DNA of 64,000 nucleotides. It comes from Hyphomicrobiales bacterium (lineage in GTDB: Bacteria; Pseudomonadota; Alphaproteobacteria; Rhizobiales; OSC116). A program made the translations under genes and the position numbers. Positions within the stretch are counted from its first letter, which is position 1, and each line of letters begins with the position of its first letter. Shown here piece after piece: positions 44,945 through 54,817 of this stretch. The notes beneath the pieces are model-generated. The model had not been told where the DNA came from and searched no databases. It was given only the letters and a program-made list of their open reading frames with translations. The DNA is taken from assembly GCA_002401855.1 (NCBI GenBank), contig NVUH01000009.1:31651-95650 (forward strand), in the 5' to 3' direction.

Positions 44945-46123
44945 GTGAAAAAACTGCTTAGCGGCTTGATAAGCCTTATAATATTTATTGCCATTGGTGC
45001 CACAGGCGCTGGCTTTTTCGTCAATAGTAAATCGTTAGAAATGGCCGATCAAGCCATTGATGGGCTTAAGGCTGAAGGTTACGAACTAAGCGGTTATGAA
45101 AGCTTAGAAATTGATTATTTTGACCAAAGCGCCAGCCTGAAAAATTTGATCATTGAAGGCAGCGGGCAAGATTTTAAGCTTAAAATCGGCGAGCTTAAGC
45201 TTGAAGGCATTGACCCAATTAGTGATTTTTCGATCTATATTGAAAACTCGATACTTAGTGATATTGAGGTAACGTTTGAGGGGCTGGATTATCAAATTAA
45301 AAACATCACGGCCAATGGCTTAAAAACCACATATCAACCTCATTTTGAGCGGATGTTAGCTGCACAGAATGATGCCGAAAAAATTAAAATTTTGCATGAA
45401 GAGTTGAGTTATAATGGCTTGTCTTTTACCGAATTTATGATGCGTGACAAAGTGGGCAATGTCAGCCGTGTGGCAGATGGCAGCTATGATAAACAAGCAT
45501 TGTTTAACAATTTGCCTAGTCAATGGCGGGCGCATTTAACGGGTTTGGAAATTAACCAAGCCCACCTACCCGCTGAAACGGCACAATTGTTAAAAGACTA
45601 TAAATTGGAAGATTTGAACGGGATTTTGGATGTTAGCTTTGACTATCATAGTGAAAACCGCACGGCTTTGTTTGCGATTAACAACTTAAATTTTGGCGGT
45701 TTGGCTAATTTACAATCGGAGATTTTGCTTTCAATGACTGACCAGCATTTTGCTGAACTTTATGACTTTGATCAATTTGAACATGTTTTAGATGCATTGC
45801 CAATTGAGCATGCTGAACTGACTTATGAAGATTTTGGCCTGTATAATTATTTTGTGGCGCAACAAGCGCCTAAGATGGAGTTGACTGAAACTGTGCTAAA
45901 ATCCCAAATATTCTTTGGGTTGGCGTTGATTTCGGCGCAGGTGACTGATTTAGATCGGCGCTCAGAGTTGGCAAATCCACTATCGGATTTTTTGCAAAAC
46001 CCAGCTGGGTTGAGAATTGAGTTTTCGCCCGCCAAACCCGTGCGGTTTCAGCAGTATTTGAATGTTTATGATGCCAATGTGCTGGTGCGGGATTTAAATC
46101 CTAGCATCACTTACATTAAATAA
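44945..46123 (+). CDS. Hypothetical exported protein
   Basis: 392 residues from GTG 44945. One N-terminal hydrophobic segment (about 7-27) acts as signal or anchor, and the rest is periplasmic. The body is rich in acidic residues and alternating hydrophobic beta strands (IDYFDQSASLKNLIIEGSG, FKLKIGELKLEGIDPI), reminiscent of AsmA-like or DUF945-type outer-envelope proteins, but I cannot assign a family. It is monocistronic. Its last codons form the left arm of a 36-bp palindrome. Confidence 0.75.
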   Translation: MKKLLSGLISLIIFIAIGATGAGFFVNSKSLEMADQAIDGLKAEGYELSGYESLEIDYFDQSASLKNLIIEGSGQDFKLKIGELKLEGIDPISDFSIYIENSILSDIEVTFEGLDYQIKNITANGLKTTYQPHFERMLAAQNDAEKIKILHEELSYNGLSFTEFMMRDKVGNVSRVADGSYDKQALFNNLPSQWRAHLTGLEINQAHLPAETAQLLKDYKLEDLNGILDVSFDYHSENRTALFAINNLNFGGLANLQSEILLSMTDQHFAELYDFDQFEHVLDALPIEHAELTYEDFGLYNYFVAQQAPKMELTETVLKSQIFFGLALISAQVTDLDRRSELANPLSDFLQNPAGLRIEFSPAKPVRFQQYLNVYDANVLVRDLNPSITYIK

Positions 46124-46144
46124 ACTAGTTTATTTAATGTAAGT
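46109..46144. repeat. 36-bp perfect palindrome across a stop codon
   Basis: The bases from ACTTACATT at 46109 read identically on both strands to the end at 46144, with no central spacer (centre CTAG at 46125-46128). The left arm is the end of the unknown gene, including its TAA at 46121-46123; the right arm repeats it in inverted form. It directly abuts the structured repeat that starts at about 46147. Confidence 0.9.
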
Positions 46145-46146
46145 AT

Positions 46147-46297
46147 TTTCACGCCCACCTTTCGGTGGGCTAGTGGCCCCTGCGGGCGCAACACATCCGT
46201 GTTGCTTGCTAAGCCACTCAGCCGCTGGTCAGCGGTAAAATCACCACCCAACCTAACCGCATTACGCTTAGTGAGCTAGAGTTTACCGAAGCTCTGA
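46147..46297 (+). repeat. Structured interspersed repeat, copy 1
   Basis: About 150 bp shared with the window end (63815-63966). Stems: GCCCACC-TTTC-GGTGGGC (46153-46170); GCCC-CTGC-GGGC (46176-46187); GCAACAC-ATCC-GTGTTGC (46188-46205), flanked by AGTG/CACT (46172-46175 with 46215-46218); CCGCTG/CAGCGG (46222-46235); long-range CGGTAAA/TTTACCG (46233-46239 with 46282-46288). Several stems differ from copy 2 yet stay paired. No open frame of note. It is GC-richer than the surroundings. Confidence 0.8.
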
Positions 46298-46341
46298 GTA
46301 TCGGTGATATACTGAAATTCTGCGTGCTTGGCATTAGCATT

Positions 46342-46376
46342 AAAAAAAAGCCCCATTGCGGATGCAATGGGGCTTT
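46342..46376 (-). terminator. Rho-independent terminator of aspS
   Basis: GCCCCATTGC (46350-46359) pairs with GCAATGGGGC (46364-46373) over GGAT. On the minus strand it is followed by eight T residues (complement of 46342-46349). It ends 23 bp after the aspS stop. Confidence 0.93.
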
Positions 46377-46398
46377 GATTTAAATTCTGAGTTCGCTG

Positions 46399-48216
46399 TT
46401 AGTCTTTTTTCTCTTCTTTTTTCACTTCGGGCATAACGCTGCGGATGTGTAGTTCGCGGAGTTGTTTGGCTGATACTACGGCTGGAGCGCCCATTAGTAG
46501 GTCTTCTGCCTGTTGGTTCATAGCAAACATTGTGACTTCGCGTAGGTTTTCTTCGCCGCAAAGTAGCATGACGATGCGGTCAATGCCGGGGGCTATGCCA
46601 CCATGTGGAGGGGCACCGTATTCAAAGGCGCGGATCATGCCGCCAAAGTTGGTGTCGACAAAGTCTTTATTATAGCCGACCAAATCGAAGGCTTTATACA
46701 TCACTTCCGGTTTGTGGTTACGTACAGCGCCTGATGACAATTCGAAGCCGTTACAGACAATGTCATATTGATAGCCTAGAATGTCTAGTGGGTCTTTGTC
46801 ATTCAACGCTTCAATTCCGCCTTGAGGCATGGTGAACGGGTTATGGCAGAAGTCTAATTTATTTTCTGTTTCATCAAATTCATACATTGGAAAATCGACG
46901 ATCCAGCATAGTTCGAACTTGCTATGATCGATCAGCTCTAGTTGCTCGCCAATGCGTGCGCGGGCTGCGCCTGCCAATGTGCTGGCGGTGTTGGTTTTGC
47001 CTGCGGCGAAGAATAATGCATCGCCACCTTTAAGTTTGGCTTTGGCCACCATTTGAGCTTGAATTTCGGCGGGGATGAATTTGGCGATTGGGCCACGGCC
47101 AACAATTTCACCATCAATCTCATCAAAAATAATATAGCCAAGGCCAGCTGCACCCATGTCTTTGCGTGCCCAGTCATTCATTTTATCGAAGAATGAACGT
47201 GATTTACTGGCTGCACCCGGGGCTGGAATGGCGCGTACGCTGCCGCCAGATTCTACAATGCCTTTAAAGGCTTTAAATGACACGCTGTCATCGCCAAATT
47301 GCTCAGTCACATCCACAATCTCAATCGGGATGCGAAGGTCAGGTTTATCTGTGCCATATTTAAGCATAGATTCGGCATATGGAATGCGTGGGAAGGTTTT
47401 GGTGACGGATTTGCCATCGGCGAATTCTTCAAAAATACCGCGCAATACAGGTTCAACGGTTTGAAAGATGTCTTCTTGGGTGACAAAGCTCATTTCGATA
47501 TCAAGCTGATAGAATTCTAACGCGCGATCGGCACGCAAATCTTCATCGCGAAAACAAGGGGCGATTTGGAAATAGCGGTCAAAACCTGCGACCATAGCTA
47601 GCTGTTTAAACTGTTGTGGAGCTTGTGGCAACGCATAAAACTTACCAGGGTGTTGGCGTGATGGCACTAAGAAGTCACGCGCGCCTTCGGGGCTAGATGC
47701 GGTTAGGATTGGCGTTTGATATTCAGTAAAGCCTTGCTCAACCATGCGGTTGCGCAATGAAGTGATGATTTGCGAGCGTTTGACAATATTGCCATGAATG
47801 CGCTCGCGGCGTAAATCTAAGAAGCGATATTTAAGTCTTGTGTCTTCGGGATATTCAATATCGCCAAATACGGGCAATGCAAGCTCTTTAGCTTCTGATT
47901 GAATTTCTAGACCCGTGATGCCGATTTCAATTTCGCCTGTATCCATTTTGGGGTTGATGGCAGCACCTTCGCGCTCAATCACTTTACCTGTTACGGTGAT
48001 CACCCATTCAGAACGGATGGTTTCGGCCAAGGGGAAGAACTCAGAATCTGGGTTTACCACCACTTGAGTTATGCCATAGTGATCGCGCAGATCGATGAAT
48101 AACAGACCGCCATGATCTCTGATGCGGTTAGCCCAACCTGACAATTTAATGGTTTCGCCTGAGTGCGATTTGCGTAATTCGCCGCATGTATGAGTGCGAT
48201 ATTTGTGCATATTCAT
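46399..48216 (-). CDS. aspS: Aspartyl-tRNA synthetase
   Basis: 605 residues, bacterial type with the GAD insertion domain. The anticodon-binding OB domain opens [11 protein letters not shown] and [22 protein letters not shown]. Class II motif 2 is [23 protein letters not shown], and motif 3 is [16 protein letters not shown]. Many alphaproteobacterial enzymes of this type also charge tRNA-Asn; that cannot be read from sequence here. The gene has its own terminator and is divergent from rnd over 233 bp, where no further gene is seen. Confidence 0.97.
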   Translation of the reverse strand: MNMHKYRTHTCGELRKSHSGETIKLSGWANRIRDHGGLLFIDLRDHYGITQVVVNPDSEFFPLAETIRSEWVITVTGKVIEREGAAINPKMDTGEIEIGITGLEIQSEAKELALPVFGDIEYPEDTRLKYRFLDLRRERIHGNIVKRSQIITSLRNRMVEQGFTEYQTPILTASSPEGARDFLVPSRQHPGKFYALPQAPQQFKQLAMVAGFDRYFQIAPCFRDEDLRADRALEFYQLDIEMSFVTQEDIFQTVEPVLRGIFEEFADGKSVTKTFPRIPYAESMLKYGTDKPDLRIPIEIVDVTEQFGDDSVSFKAFKGIVESGGSVRAIPAPGAASKSRSFFDKMNDWARKDMGAAGLGYIIFDEIDGEIVGRGPIAKFIPAEIQAQMVAKAKLKGGDALFFAAGKTNTASTLAGAARARIGEQLELIDHSKFELCWIVDFPMYEFDETENKLDFCHNPFTMPQGGIEALNDKDPLDILGYQYDIVCNGFELSSGAVRNHKPEVMYKAFDLVGYNKDFVDTNFGGMIRAFEYGAPPHGGIAPGIDRIVMLLCGEENLREVTMFAMNQQAEDLLMGAPAVVSAKQLRELHIRSVMPEVKKEEKKD

Positions 48217-48449
48217 ATCCGATTCAATTTAATTTATGTGACTTATATATACAATGCGCCAGATTGTTAAGGGCTTGACGTAAAATAATTACGCCTTTGG
48301 CGCATTAAACAACAATTTTTTGTTGCTTTGCGATGATTGGGTAACTATTTGGCTTATTTATCACCAGAGACCAGATTCTATTAGCCATTTTGCTGTTAAA
48401 TATCTAAACTGTAAATAGTGGGACATTACCCCAAACTATTGAGACATTT

Positions 48450-49598
48450 ATGAATATTATTACTAATACCCAAGCCCTTGCTGAATTTTGCCAGCAGATT
48501 TCGGGCGAAACTTATATTACTGTTGATACTGAATTTTTACGAGAAAAGACTTACTGGTCTAAATTATGCTTGGTGCAAGTGGCATCTGATAATCATGAAG
48601 CGATTATCGACCCACTGGCTGATGGCATAGAACTCGACCCGCTGCTTGACATTCTTTATGATGAAAATATCTTAAAGGTGTTTCATGCTGCACGGCAAGA
48701 TTTAGAGATTTTTTATAACATTACAGGCAAAGTACCGACCCCCATTTTTGACACGCAAGTGGCAGGCATGGTGGCAGGCTTTGGCGAAAGCGTTGGTTAT
48801 GAACGTTTGGTGCGTGATGTGTTGAACATTCAGATTGACAAAACATCACGTTTTACCGATTGGAGCAAACGGCCACTGAGCAACAAACAGCTGGTTTATG
48901 CCTTGGCCGATGTGACCCATTTACGCGACATTTATAAGCATTTGAAACAATTGCTGGAAGATAATGGCCGCGCCCATTGGCTGACCGAAGAAATGCACAT
49001 ATTGGAGAGCGAAAAAACTTATGAGTTAAAGCCCGAGGATGTGTGGCGGCGCATTAGAATGCGTAACATTAAAAAGCAAAACCTTGGTATTATTATGAAA
49101 TTGGCGGAATGGCGCGAAAACGAAGCGCGCGAAAGAAATGTGCCACGCAACCGTGTGATAAAAGATGATGCGATTATTGAAATTGCCATGCAACGGCCCA
49201 GAAACCTACAGGCGTTAGATGGTTTAAGGTCTATCCCCAAAGGCTATTCTCGCTCTGAAAAAGCGCGCAAAATGTTTGAGCAATATGAAATTGGCCTAAA
49301 AATCCCTGAAGAGGATTTGCCCGAATTGGGCAATGGCCAATCGCGACAAAAAGCTGATAGCGGTATATTAGAAATGATGAAAGTTGTGCTACGTTTGGTT
49401 TGTGAAAAAGAAAATGTTGCAGCTAAACTAATTGCCAACAGTGCTGATTTGGAGAAAATTGCGTTGAGTGATAGTGCCGATGTAGCCGCGCTCAGCGGCT
49501 GGCGTCATGAAATATTTGGCAAAACTGCGTTGGATATTAAAAATGGCCACTCTGCCTTGTCAATCAAAGATGGTGTTGTGCAGATATTTAAAATTTAG
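48450..49598 (+). CDS. rnd: Ribonuclease D
   Basis: 382 residues. The DEDDy exonuclease domain has YITVDTEFLREKTYW (Asp and Glu), VFHAARQDLEIFY, and YALADVTHLRDIYKHL with the tyrosine and aspartate. An HRDC domain follows (ERNVPRNRVIKDDAIIEIA). It trims tRNA 3' ends. It begins a two-gene run with the next gene (9-bp gap). Confidence 0.95.
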   Translation: MNIITNTQALAEFCQQISGETYITVDTEFLREKTYWSKLCLVQVASDNHEAIIDPLADGIELDPLLDILYDENILKVFHAARQDLEIFYNITGKVPTPIFDTQVAGMVAGFGESVGYERLVRDVLNIQIDKTSRFTDWSKRPLSNKQLVYALADVTHLRDIYKHLKQLLEDNGRAHWLTEEMHILESEKTYELKPEDVWRRIRMRNIKKQNLGIIMKLAEWRENEARERNVPRNRVIKDDAIIEIAMQRPRNLQALDGLRSIPKGYSRSEKARKMFEQYEIGLKIPEEDLPELGNGQSRQKADSGILEMMKVVLRLVCEKENVAAKLIANSADLEKIALSDSADVAALSGWRHEIFGKTALDIKNGHSALSIKDGVVQIFKI

Positions 49599-49607
49599 GG
49601 CTGAAAC

Positions 49608-50285
49608 ATGAGTGATGAAGCGCGCAAAACATCGTCTTTAGTTGGTGATGAACGGTATGAAGAACGCCAATGCGCGGTTTGTAAAATGCCAATGAAACCC
49701 ATGCACCGCAACCAAGCCAATAGCCGATTGCCATGGCACGAGGCTGGTATTGATTTTAATTGTGCCAATTGCCAAACAAAAATCTATGTCGCTAATTCAA
49801 ACAGCGTCAGCCTGATTGTTGGTACGGCCATTGTGATCATCTGCATTATTGGTTATTTTTTGACCGACGGGTTGCTTGATTTTATACTCAATAGCCCGAC
49901 AGGTTCGCTTGTTTCAGTGTTGCTTAGCTTTTTGGCGATGGGCATTATTTATGTGGCATGGCGCTTTGCATGGCGCAAAATTAAACGCGGCGCCGAGTTG
50001 ATTGAGGTGCGGATTAAAAACCCGATGGTGAATAGGAAACCCGGCATTAACATGCTGAATTTAAGCATGACAGTGGGGCTGCTGCCGTGGTTGATCGCTA
50101 TATTTTTTGGTTATATTAATAACCAATTTAGGCTGCTCGAAGGGCAACTGATATGGTTGATGCTGCCGATTGTCATTTTGCCAATATTACTTGGTAAAAA
50201 ACTTGGTTCAACCAAAATGAATGTATTTTTAGCCGCGATGTTCTGGCTATTTATTGGTTGGGTTATTATTTGGATTGTGTCTTAG
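49608..50285 (+). CDS. Membrane protein with N-terminal zinc ribbon
   Basis: 225 residues. Cys22-x2-Cys25 and Cys52-x2-Cys55 form a zinc-ribbon-like pair ahead of the membrane part. Four or five hydrophobic helices follow between about 65 and 222. The basic linker WRKIKRGAEL separates two helix pairs. The gene follows rnd by 9 bp, so the two are probably co-transcribed. I do not recognise a family. Confidence 0.75.
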   Translation: MSDEARKTSSLVGDERYEERQCAVCKMPMKPMHRNQANSRLPWHEAGIDFNCANCQTKIYVANSNSVSLIVGTAIVIICIIGYFLTDGLLDFILNSPTGSLVSVLLSFLAMGIIYVAWRFAWRKIKRGAELIEVRIKNPMVNRKPGINMLNLSMTVGLLPWLIAIFFGYINNQFRLLEGQLIWLMLPIVILPILLGKKLGSTKMNVFLAAMFWLFIGWVIIWIVS

Positions 50286-50305
50286 AACTATAATCATTAG
50301 ACCCA

Positions 50306-51832
50306 TTAGCTTTTAACGGTTATTTTGGCTTGCAAGCCCATTTCAAAAGCCAATTTATCTAGCCTACCGTTAAGGCGCTTACCGCGCAAATCGGCTAGAT
50401 CCTTGGGTAATCTTAAAATTAATTCACCCTCATCTATATATAACTTCACCCGTGGCAATAGACCTTGGCGCACGCCCGAAATGGCATAGGCCACGCGGAT
50501 AAGCAGGCCTAAAACTCTGGCACGCACCAGATTCTGTGGTTTAATGAGCGGGCGTAAATATTGGCTTTCATTGCCATCTTTACCCCCCTCATGGCGGTAA
50601 TAAACTGTGTAAGCGATGAATGCCCTGCCTGCATGTGAAATGGCCACTAAAGCTGCGTTAGAGATTACCCCTAGGCTCTGCACGCCACGCACATCTGGGT
50701 GGGCGCGCCAGCCAATGTCATCTAAATAACATACGGCTTGTCTTAAGCGGTTTTCTTCAGAGCTCTCTGAAAGTTCCGGGCCAAATATTTGTGCAGTAAA
50801 TTCAATCAATTCCTCAGCATGTTCGGTCGAGCGGCTGACATTTTTTGAGTATAATTTACTGGCAGAAATAAGCGGGTCTTTTTTCTTTTCGGCTTTATCC
50901 AACTTATCATATAATATGCCTTCGCGCACACCACAGGCGGAAACCACAATTTTTTGTGGCTCTACGCGTGTGAGCACAGCGGCTAAAACCAACGCGCCAA
51001 ACGGCAAAATTTGCAGACGTGATTTTGAAATATTATATTCGTGCTTGCTGATGATGTCGAAATTCATTTGGCTGACAAAATTGGCAAAGCCTTTGGCCAT
51101 TGAAGGCTCCATGCGGTAGCCTTGCAAAATATTTAATGGATAACCTGTTTGGTGCATGTGCAATTTAGCCAATGCCCGCCATGTACCACCAACCAAATAA
51201 AAACTACGGCCTTTGACTTCTGACCAAAAATCAACCTTGTCTAATTCGCGCTCAATAATGGTTTTGGCAACCTCTAAATTACCGTTTGAGACTTCCATCA
51301 GGCGCAAGGCACCTAAGGGCAATGTGATGCCATTTTCATCGACTTTGTTATTGGTCACCGAAACCAGTTCTAAGCTACCACCGCCCAAATCGCCGACCAA
51401 GCCATTGGCCTTGCGATGGCCAGAAAACACGCCCAAAGCGGCAAAATAGGCTTCTTCACGGCCCGTCAAGACTTTGATTTCATGGTCGAGTATTTGCTCG
51501 GCCTGAGTGATGAATTGTGGGCCATTTGCAGCTTCACGCGCTGCAGCTGTGGCAATCACATATAATTTTTTAACCGCCATATTGTCGATTAAAATTTTAA
51601 ATCTTTTTAACAAATCAAGCGCTTGCTTTACATTATCCTCGTTCATACGGCCTGTTTCGGCCAAGCCGTGGCCTAAGCGACAGGTGTTTTTTTCATTATA
51701 AATGGGCGCGGGAGAGCGATATTCACCCTCATAAACCACTAATCTGACTGTGTTTGACCCGATATCAATAACCGCTATTGGCGGTTTTGTGTCGATAAAA
51801 CTCGCATGTTTTTTATCTTTTTGCGAATTCAT
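50306..51832 (-). CDS. ppx: Exopolyphosphatase/guanosine pentaphosphate phosphohydrolase family
   Basis: 508 residues. ASKHA-fold motifs are AVIDIGSNTVRLVVYE, YVIATAAAREAANG, LTGREEAYFA, and GLVGDLGGGSLELVSV. A C-terminal helical region of about 200 residues follows, with ISHAGRAFIAYTVYYRHEGG. It hydrolyses polyphosphate from the end, and possibly pppGpp. It is the last gene of the ppk-ppx pair (11-bp gap). Confidence 0.93.
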   Translation of the reverse strand: MNSQKDKKHASFIDTKPPIAVIDIGSNTVRLVVYEGEYRSPAPIYNEKNTCRLGHGLAETGRMNEDNVKQALDLLKRFKILIDNMAVKKLYVIATAAAREAANGPQFITQAEQILDHEIKVLTGREEAYFAALGVFSGHRKANGLVGDLGGGSLELVSVTNNKVDENGITLPLGALRLMEVSNGNLEVAKTIIERELDKVDFWSEVKGRSFYLVGGTWRALAKLHMHQTGYPLNILQGYRMEPSMAKGFANFVSQMNFDIISKHEYNISKSRLQILPFGALVLAAVLTRVEPQKIVVSACGVREGILYDKLDKAEKKKDPLISASKLYSKNVSRSTEHAEELIEFTAQIFGPELSESSEENRLRQAVCYLDDIGWRAHPDVRGVQSLGVISNAALVAISHAGRAFIAYTVYYRHEGGKDGNESQYLRPLIKPQNLVRARVLGLLIRVAYAISGVRQGLLPRVKLYIDEGELILRLPKDLADLRGKRLNGRLDKLAFEMGLQAKITVKS

Positions 51833-51843
51833 ATATGGGTTCC

Positions 51844-54012
51844 CTAGTTATATTTTCGCTTTTTCTTGGCATGTTTATATGGTTTGTTGACCAATTTCCC
51901 ACGTCCAGAAAGTGAGGGGTTTGTCATAAAATATTCATGAACACTAAACTCTTCTTCACCCGCTTTTACAACTATTTTTGTTGCAGAACCATCGGTATTT
52001 ATGCGCCATGATTGCATATTATCTTTCAGGTTCGCAACCATAATTTGATCTAAAATTTGCCGATGCACAGTTGGGTTTTCTATTGGAACACAAATTTCAA
52101 CGCGGCGATAAAGATTGCGTGGCATTAAATCGGCCGAGGCCATATATAATTGGGCATCTTTATTGGGCAATTCTGCACCATTGCCAAAAGCATAAATGCG
52201 GCTATGTTCGAGGTAACGCCCCACAATGGATTTAACTCGAATGTTCTCACTCAAACCTTTTATGCCGGGGCGCAGGCAGCATATACCGCGCACAATGAGG
52301 TCAATTTGCACACCTGCTTGGCTGGCTTTATATAGCTCGTCAATGATGGCGCCATCAACCAAAGAGTTCATTTTAAACCAAATATTACCGGGTTTACCTT
52401 GTTTTACATTGGCGATTTCTTGATGAATATGTTCGACCAATTTATCAAAAATACCGTAGGGTGAAACGGCTATTTTACGCAATTTCTCGGGCTTGGCATA
52501 GCCCGTTATATAATTGAAAATATCAATCACATCTTTGGCAAGCAGCTTGTCGCAAGTGAAAAGCGACAGATCGGTATAAACCCGTGCGGTGATCGGGTTA
52601 TAATTGCCCGTTGCAATGTGCATATAATGCTTTAAGCCTTTTTTCTCTTTGCGCATTACTAAGCATAATTTAGCATGGGTTTTTAAGTTCATTAAGCCGT
52701 AAACCACTTGCACGCCCGCCCGCTCCAAATCTCGCGCCCATTGGATGTTGGCTTCTTCGTCAAATCGGGCTTTTAGCTCAATCAACGCCATAACATTTTT
52801 ACCATTTTCCGCGGCGCGAATGAGGCCTTTGACAATTTTCGAGTTTTTATCGGTGCGGTATAAAGTTTGTTTGATGGCAATCACATCTGGGTCATCAATA
52901 GCGGTGTTGAGAAAATCTAGCACCACATCATAAGTTTCATAGGGATGATGCACAATCATGTCTTTTTTGGAGATGGCTTCAAAAAAGTCACCCCTAAATT
53001 CACGAATGCGCTCAGGCACCCGCGGGGTATAATTTTTAAATAATAATTCTGGGCATTGCTTGACAATTACTTCGGACAATTGAGCCATGCCAAAAAAACC
53101 ATTATAACTATGGATTTGATCGGCACTGACCGCAAATTCTTTGATGATTAAATTGCGTACGCTTTCGGGCATTTTATCTTCAAGCTCAAGGCGTATGACC
53201 GAACCACGGCGGCGGCGTTTGAGCGCCGATTCAAAGAAACGCACTAAATCTTCTGACTCTTCTTCGACCTCGATGTCACTATCACGAATGATGCGAAACA
53301 GGCCTTGGCCTGAAAATTCGATATTGGGGAAAATAACATCTAGAAATAACGTCAATATGGTTTCAATGGCAATGAATCTAACTTTGGACTTACCATCATC
53401 GGGCAATTGTAAAAAACGTTTGATTTTATGTGGGATGGGGATGAGCGCATGGGCAATTTCATTTTCATCAACCCTATTAAACTCCAATGCCAAACTAAAA
53501 CCAAGGTTACGAATGAACGGAAAAGGATGCACAGGGTCAATGGCCAATGGAGTGAGAATCGGAAAAATCTCATTGATAAAATGATCTTTCAGCCAAACCA
53601 TATCGGTTTTAGACAAGTCATCAGCGCCCATAATGAGCAATTTTTCTTGACGCAATTCGGCTTGAATGCGGGTGTAAATATCATGTTGCTGGCTGACTAA
53701 ATCTTGCGTCAATTCTAAAACTTGATCCAATTGCTGACGCGGGGTTTTGCCATCTTGGCTTAACTCATTAATTTCGGTGCGCAATTGACCGTAAATGCCA
53801 GCCACCCGCACCATAAAAAATTCATCTAAATTAGAGGCCGAAATGGACAGAAAGCGCAACCGCTCTAACAGTGGATGGCTTAAATTTTCGGCTTCTTCTA
53901 ACACCCGTAAGTTAAAGCGCAACCACGACAATTCGCGGTTGTAAAAACGTTCGGGCTTATCGTTGATGGTTCCTAAATCGGTAATTTTAATGGGTTCTTT
54001 CATAATATTCAT
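51844..54012 (-). CDS. ppk: Polyphosphate kinase 1
   Basis: 722 residues; an ATG nine bases downstream is an alternative. The N-terminal domain opens FYNRELSWLRFNLRVLEEAE. The phosphorylated histidine lies in KHYMHIATGNYN, the second PLD-like half in RYLEHSRIYAFGNG. It makes polyphosphate from ATP at the membrane. It is upstream of ppx and downstream of hdaA (95-bp gap). Confidence 0.95.
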   Translation of the reverse strand: MNIMKEPIKITDLGTINDKPERFYNRELSWLRFNLRVLEEAENLSHPLLERLRFLSISASNLDEFFMVRVAGIYGQLRTEINELSQDGKTPRQQLDQVLELTQDLVSQQHDIYTRIQAELRQEKLLIMGADDLSKTDMVWLKDHFINEIFPILTPLAIDPVHPFPFIRNLGFSLALEFNRVDENEIAHALIPIPHKIKRFLQLPDDGKSKVRFIAIETILTLFLDVIFPNIEFSGQGLFRIIRDSDIEVEEESEDLVRFFESALKRRRRGSVIRLELEDKMPESVRNLIIKEFAVSADQIHSYNGFFGMAQLSEVIVKQCPELLFKNYTPRVPERIREFRGDFFEAISKKDMIVHHPYETYDVVLDFLNTAIDDPDVIAIKQTLYRTDKNSKIVKGLIRAAENGKNVMALIELKARFDEEANIQWARDLERAGVQVVYGLMNLKTHAKLCLVMRKEKKGLKHYMHIATGNYNPITARVYTDLSLFTCDKLLAKDVIDIFNYITGYAKPEKLRKIAVSPYGIFDKLVEHIHQEIANVKQGKPGNIWFKMNSLVDGAIIDELYKASQAGVQIDLIVRGICCLRPGIKGLSENIRVKSIVGRYLEHSRIYAFGNGAELPNKDAQLYMASADLMPRNLYRRVEICVPIENPTVHRQILDQIMVANLKDNMQSWRINTDGSATKIVVKAGEEEFSVHEYFMTNPSLSGRGKLVNKPYKHAKKKRKYN

Positions 54013-54107
54013 TTAATTCGCACTCCGAACAGACAAAAATAATGGCTATCGGACAGACTAATTTAGTTTTTTAACAGTTATGTGACAATGGTGTGGGTTT
54101 ATGACAT

Positions 54108-54809
54108 TTATATTAAGTCATTTTCATACATTTTGGCAACCATAGTTCGGGTTATTGGTTTATTTTCTTGTAAGGCATGTTCATCTATCTTGCCAACCAG
54201 CTTAACAATTGCCGCAATAGATCTGTCAATGCGTGGCAAAATATAGGCAATAACATTTTCAGGCACGTTGAGCTGCTTTTCGGCAAAACTCTTGATTAAA
54301 ATGGTTTCCAACAACATGTCATCTGGGGCGGTGATCTCGATATGTTTGGCTGCTTTGAGGCGTGACAATAGATCGGGCAAAGCGATATCCCACAATAAAA
54401 GCGGTCTGCTGGAGGTGAATAATAAGCGCTGGTTGGCTTGAATGGCCATATTAATAATGTGAAAAACGGTCTTTTCACATAGCGGTTTCTGATCAATGTC
54501 ATCTATGATGATGGCGCTATGGTTGATGATTTTGGCCAGTTCTGAAATGTCGACATCATCAACCTTCAAATATTCATCGGGCAGAAATTGGGCATTGAAA
54601 TGGTGTTGCCAAACATGTGCCAAGTGGGTTTTCCCCGATTGGGTCGTGCCAAATAATATGGTCAAAGGTGAAGTTTGTGGGAGGTTTCCCTCATCAATTA
54701 ATTGTTGTACAAACTTCTCATTGGCAGGCAAAACAATATATTCATCCACATCAAATGATTGGTCATTTGACAGGTCTAAAGTGAGTTGTTGTGTCTTTTG
54801 TTCGGTCAT
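54108..54809 (-). CDS. hdaA: DnaA-related ATPase HdaA
   Basis: 233 residues, the AAA+ part of DnaA without its DNA-binding domain IV. Walker A is FGTTQSGKTHLA (54-61), Walker B is AIIIDDID, and the arginine-finger region lies in ALPDLLSRLKAA. Hda/HdaA binds the sliding clamp and stimulates ATP hydrolysis by DnaA, preventing re-initiation; QQLTLDL near the N-terminus is the clamp-binding motif. It sits between perM and ppk. Confidence 0.93.
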   Translation of the reverse strand: MTEQKTQQLTLDLSNDQSFDVDEYIVLPANEKFVQQLIDEGNLPQTSPLTILFGTTQSGKTHLAHVWQHHFNAQFLPDEYLKVDDVDISELAKIINHSAIIIDDIDQKPLCEKTVFHIINMAIQANQRLLFTSSRPLLLWDIALPDLLSRLKAAKHIEITAPDDMLLETILIKSFAEKQLNVPENVIAYILPRIDRSIAAIVKLVGKIDEHALQENKPITRTMVAKMYENDLI

Positions 54810-54817
54810 TTTATGTT

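Noticed and set aside
46340-46561. A 73-codon minus frame at the aspS end
   Set aside because: It covers the terminator and the 3' end of aspS in a different frame.
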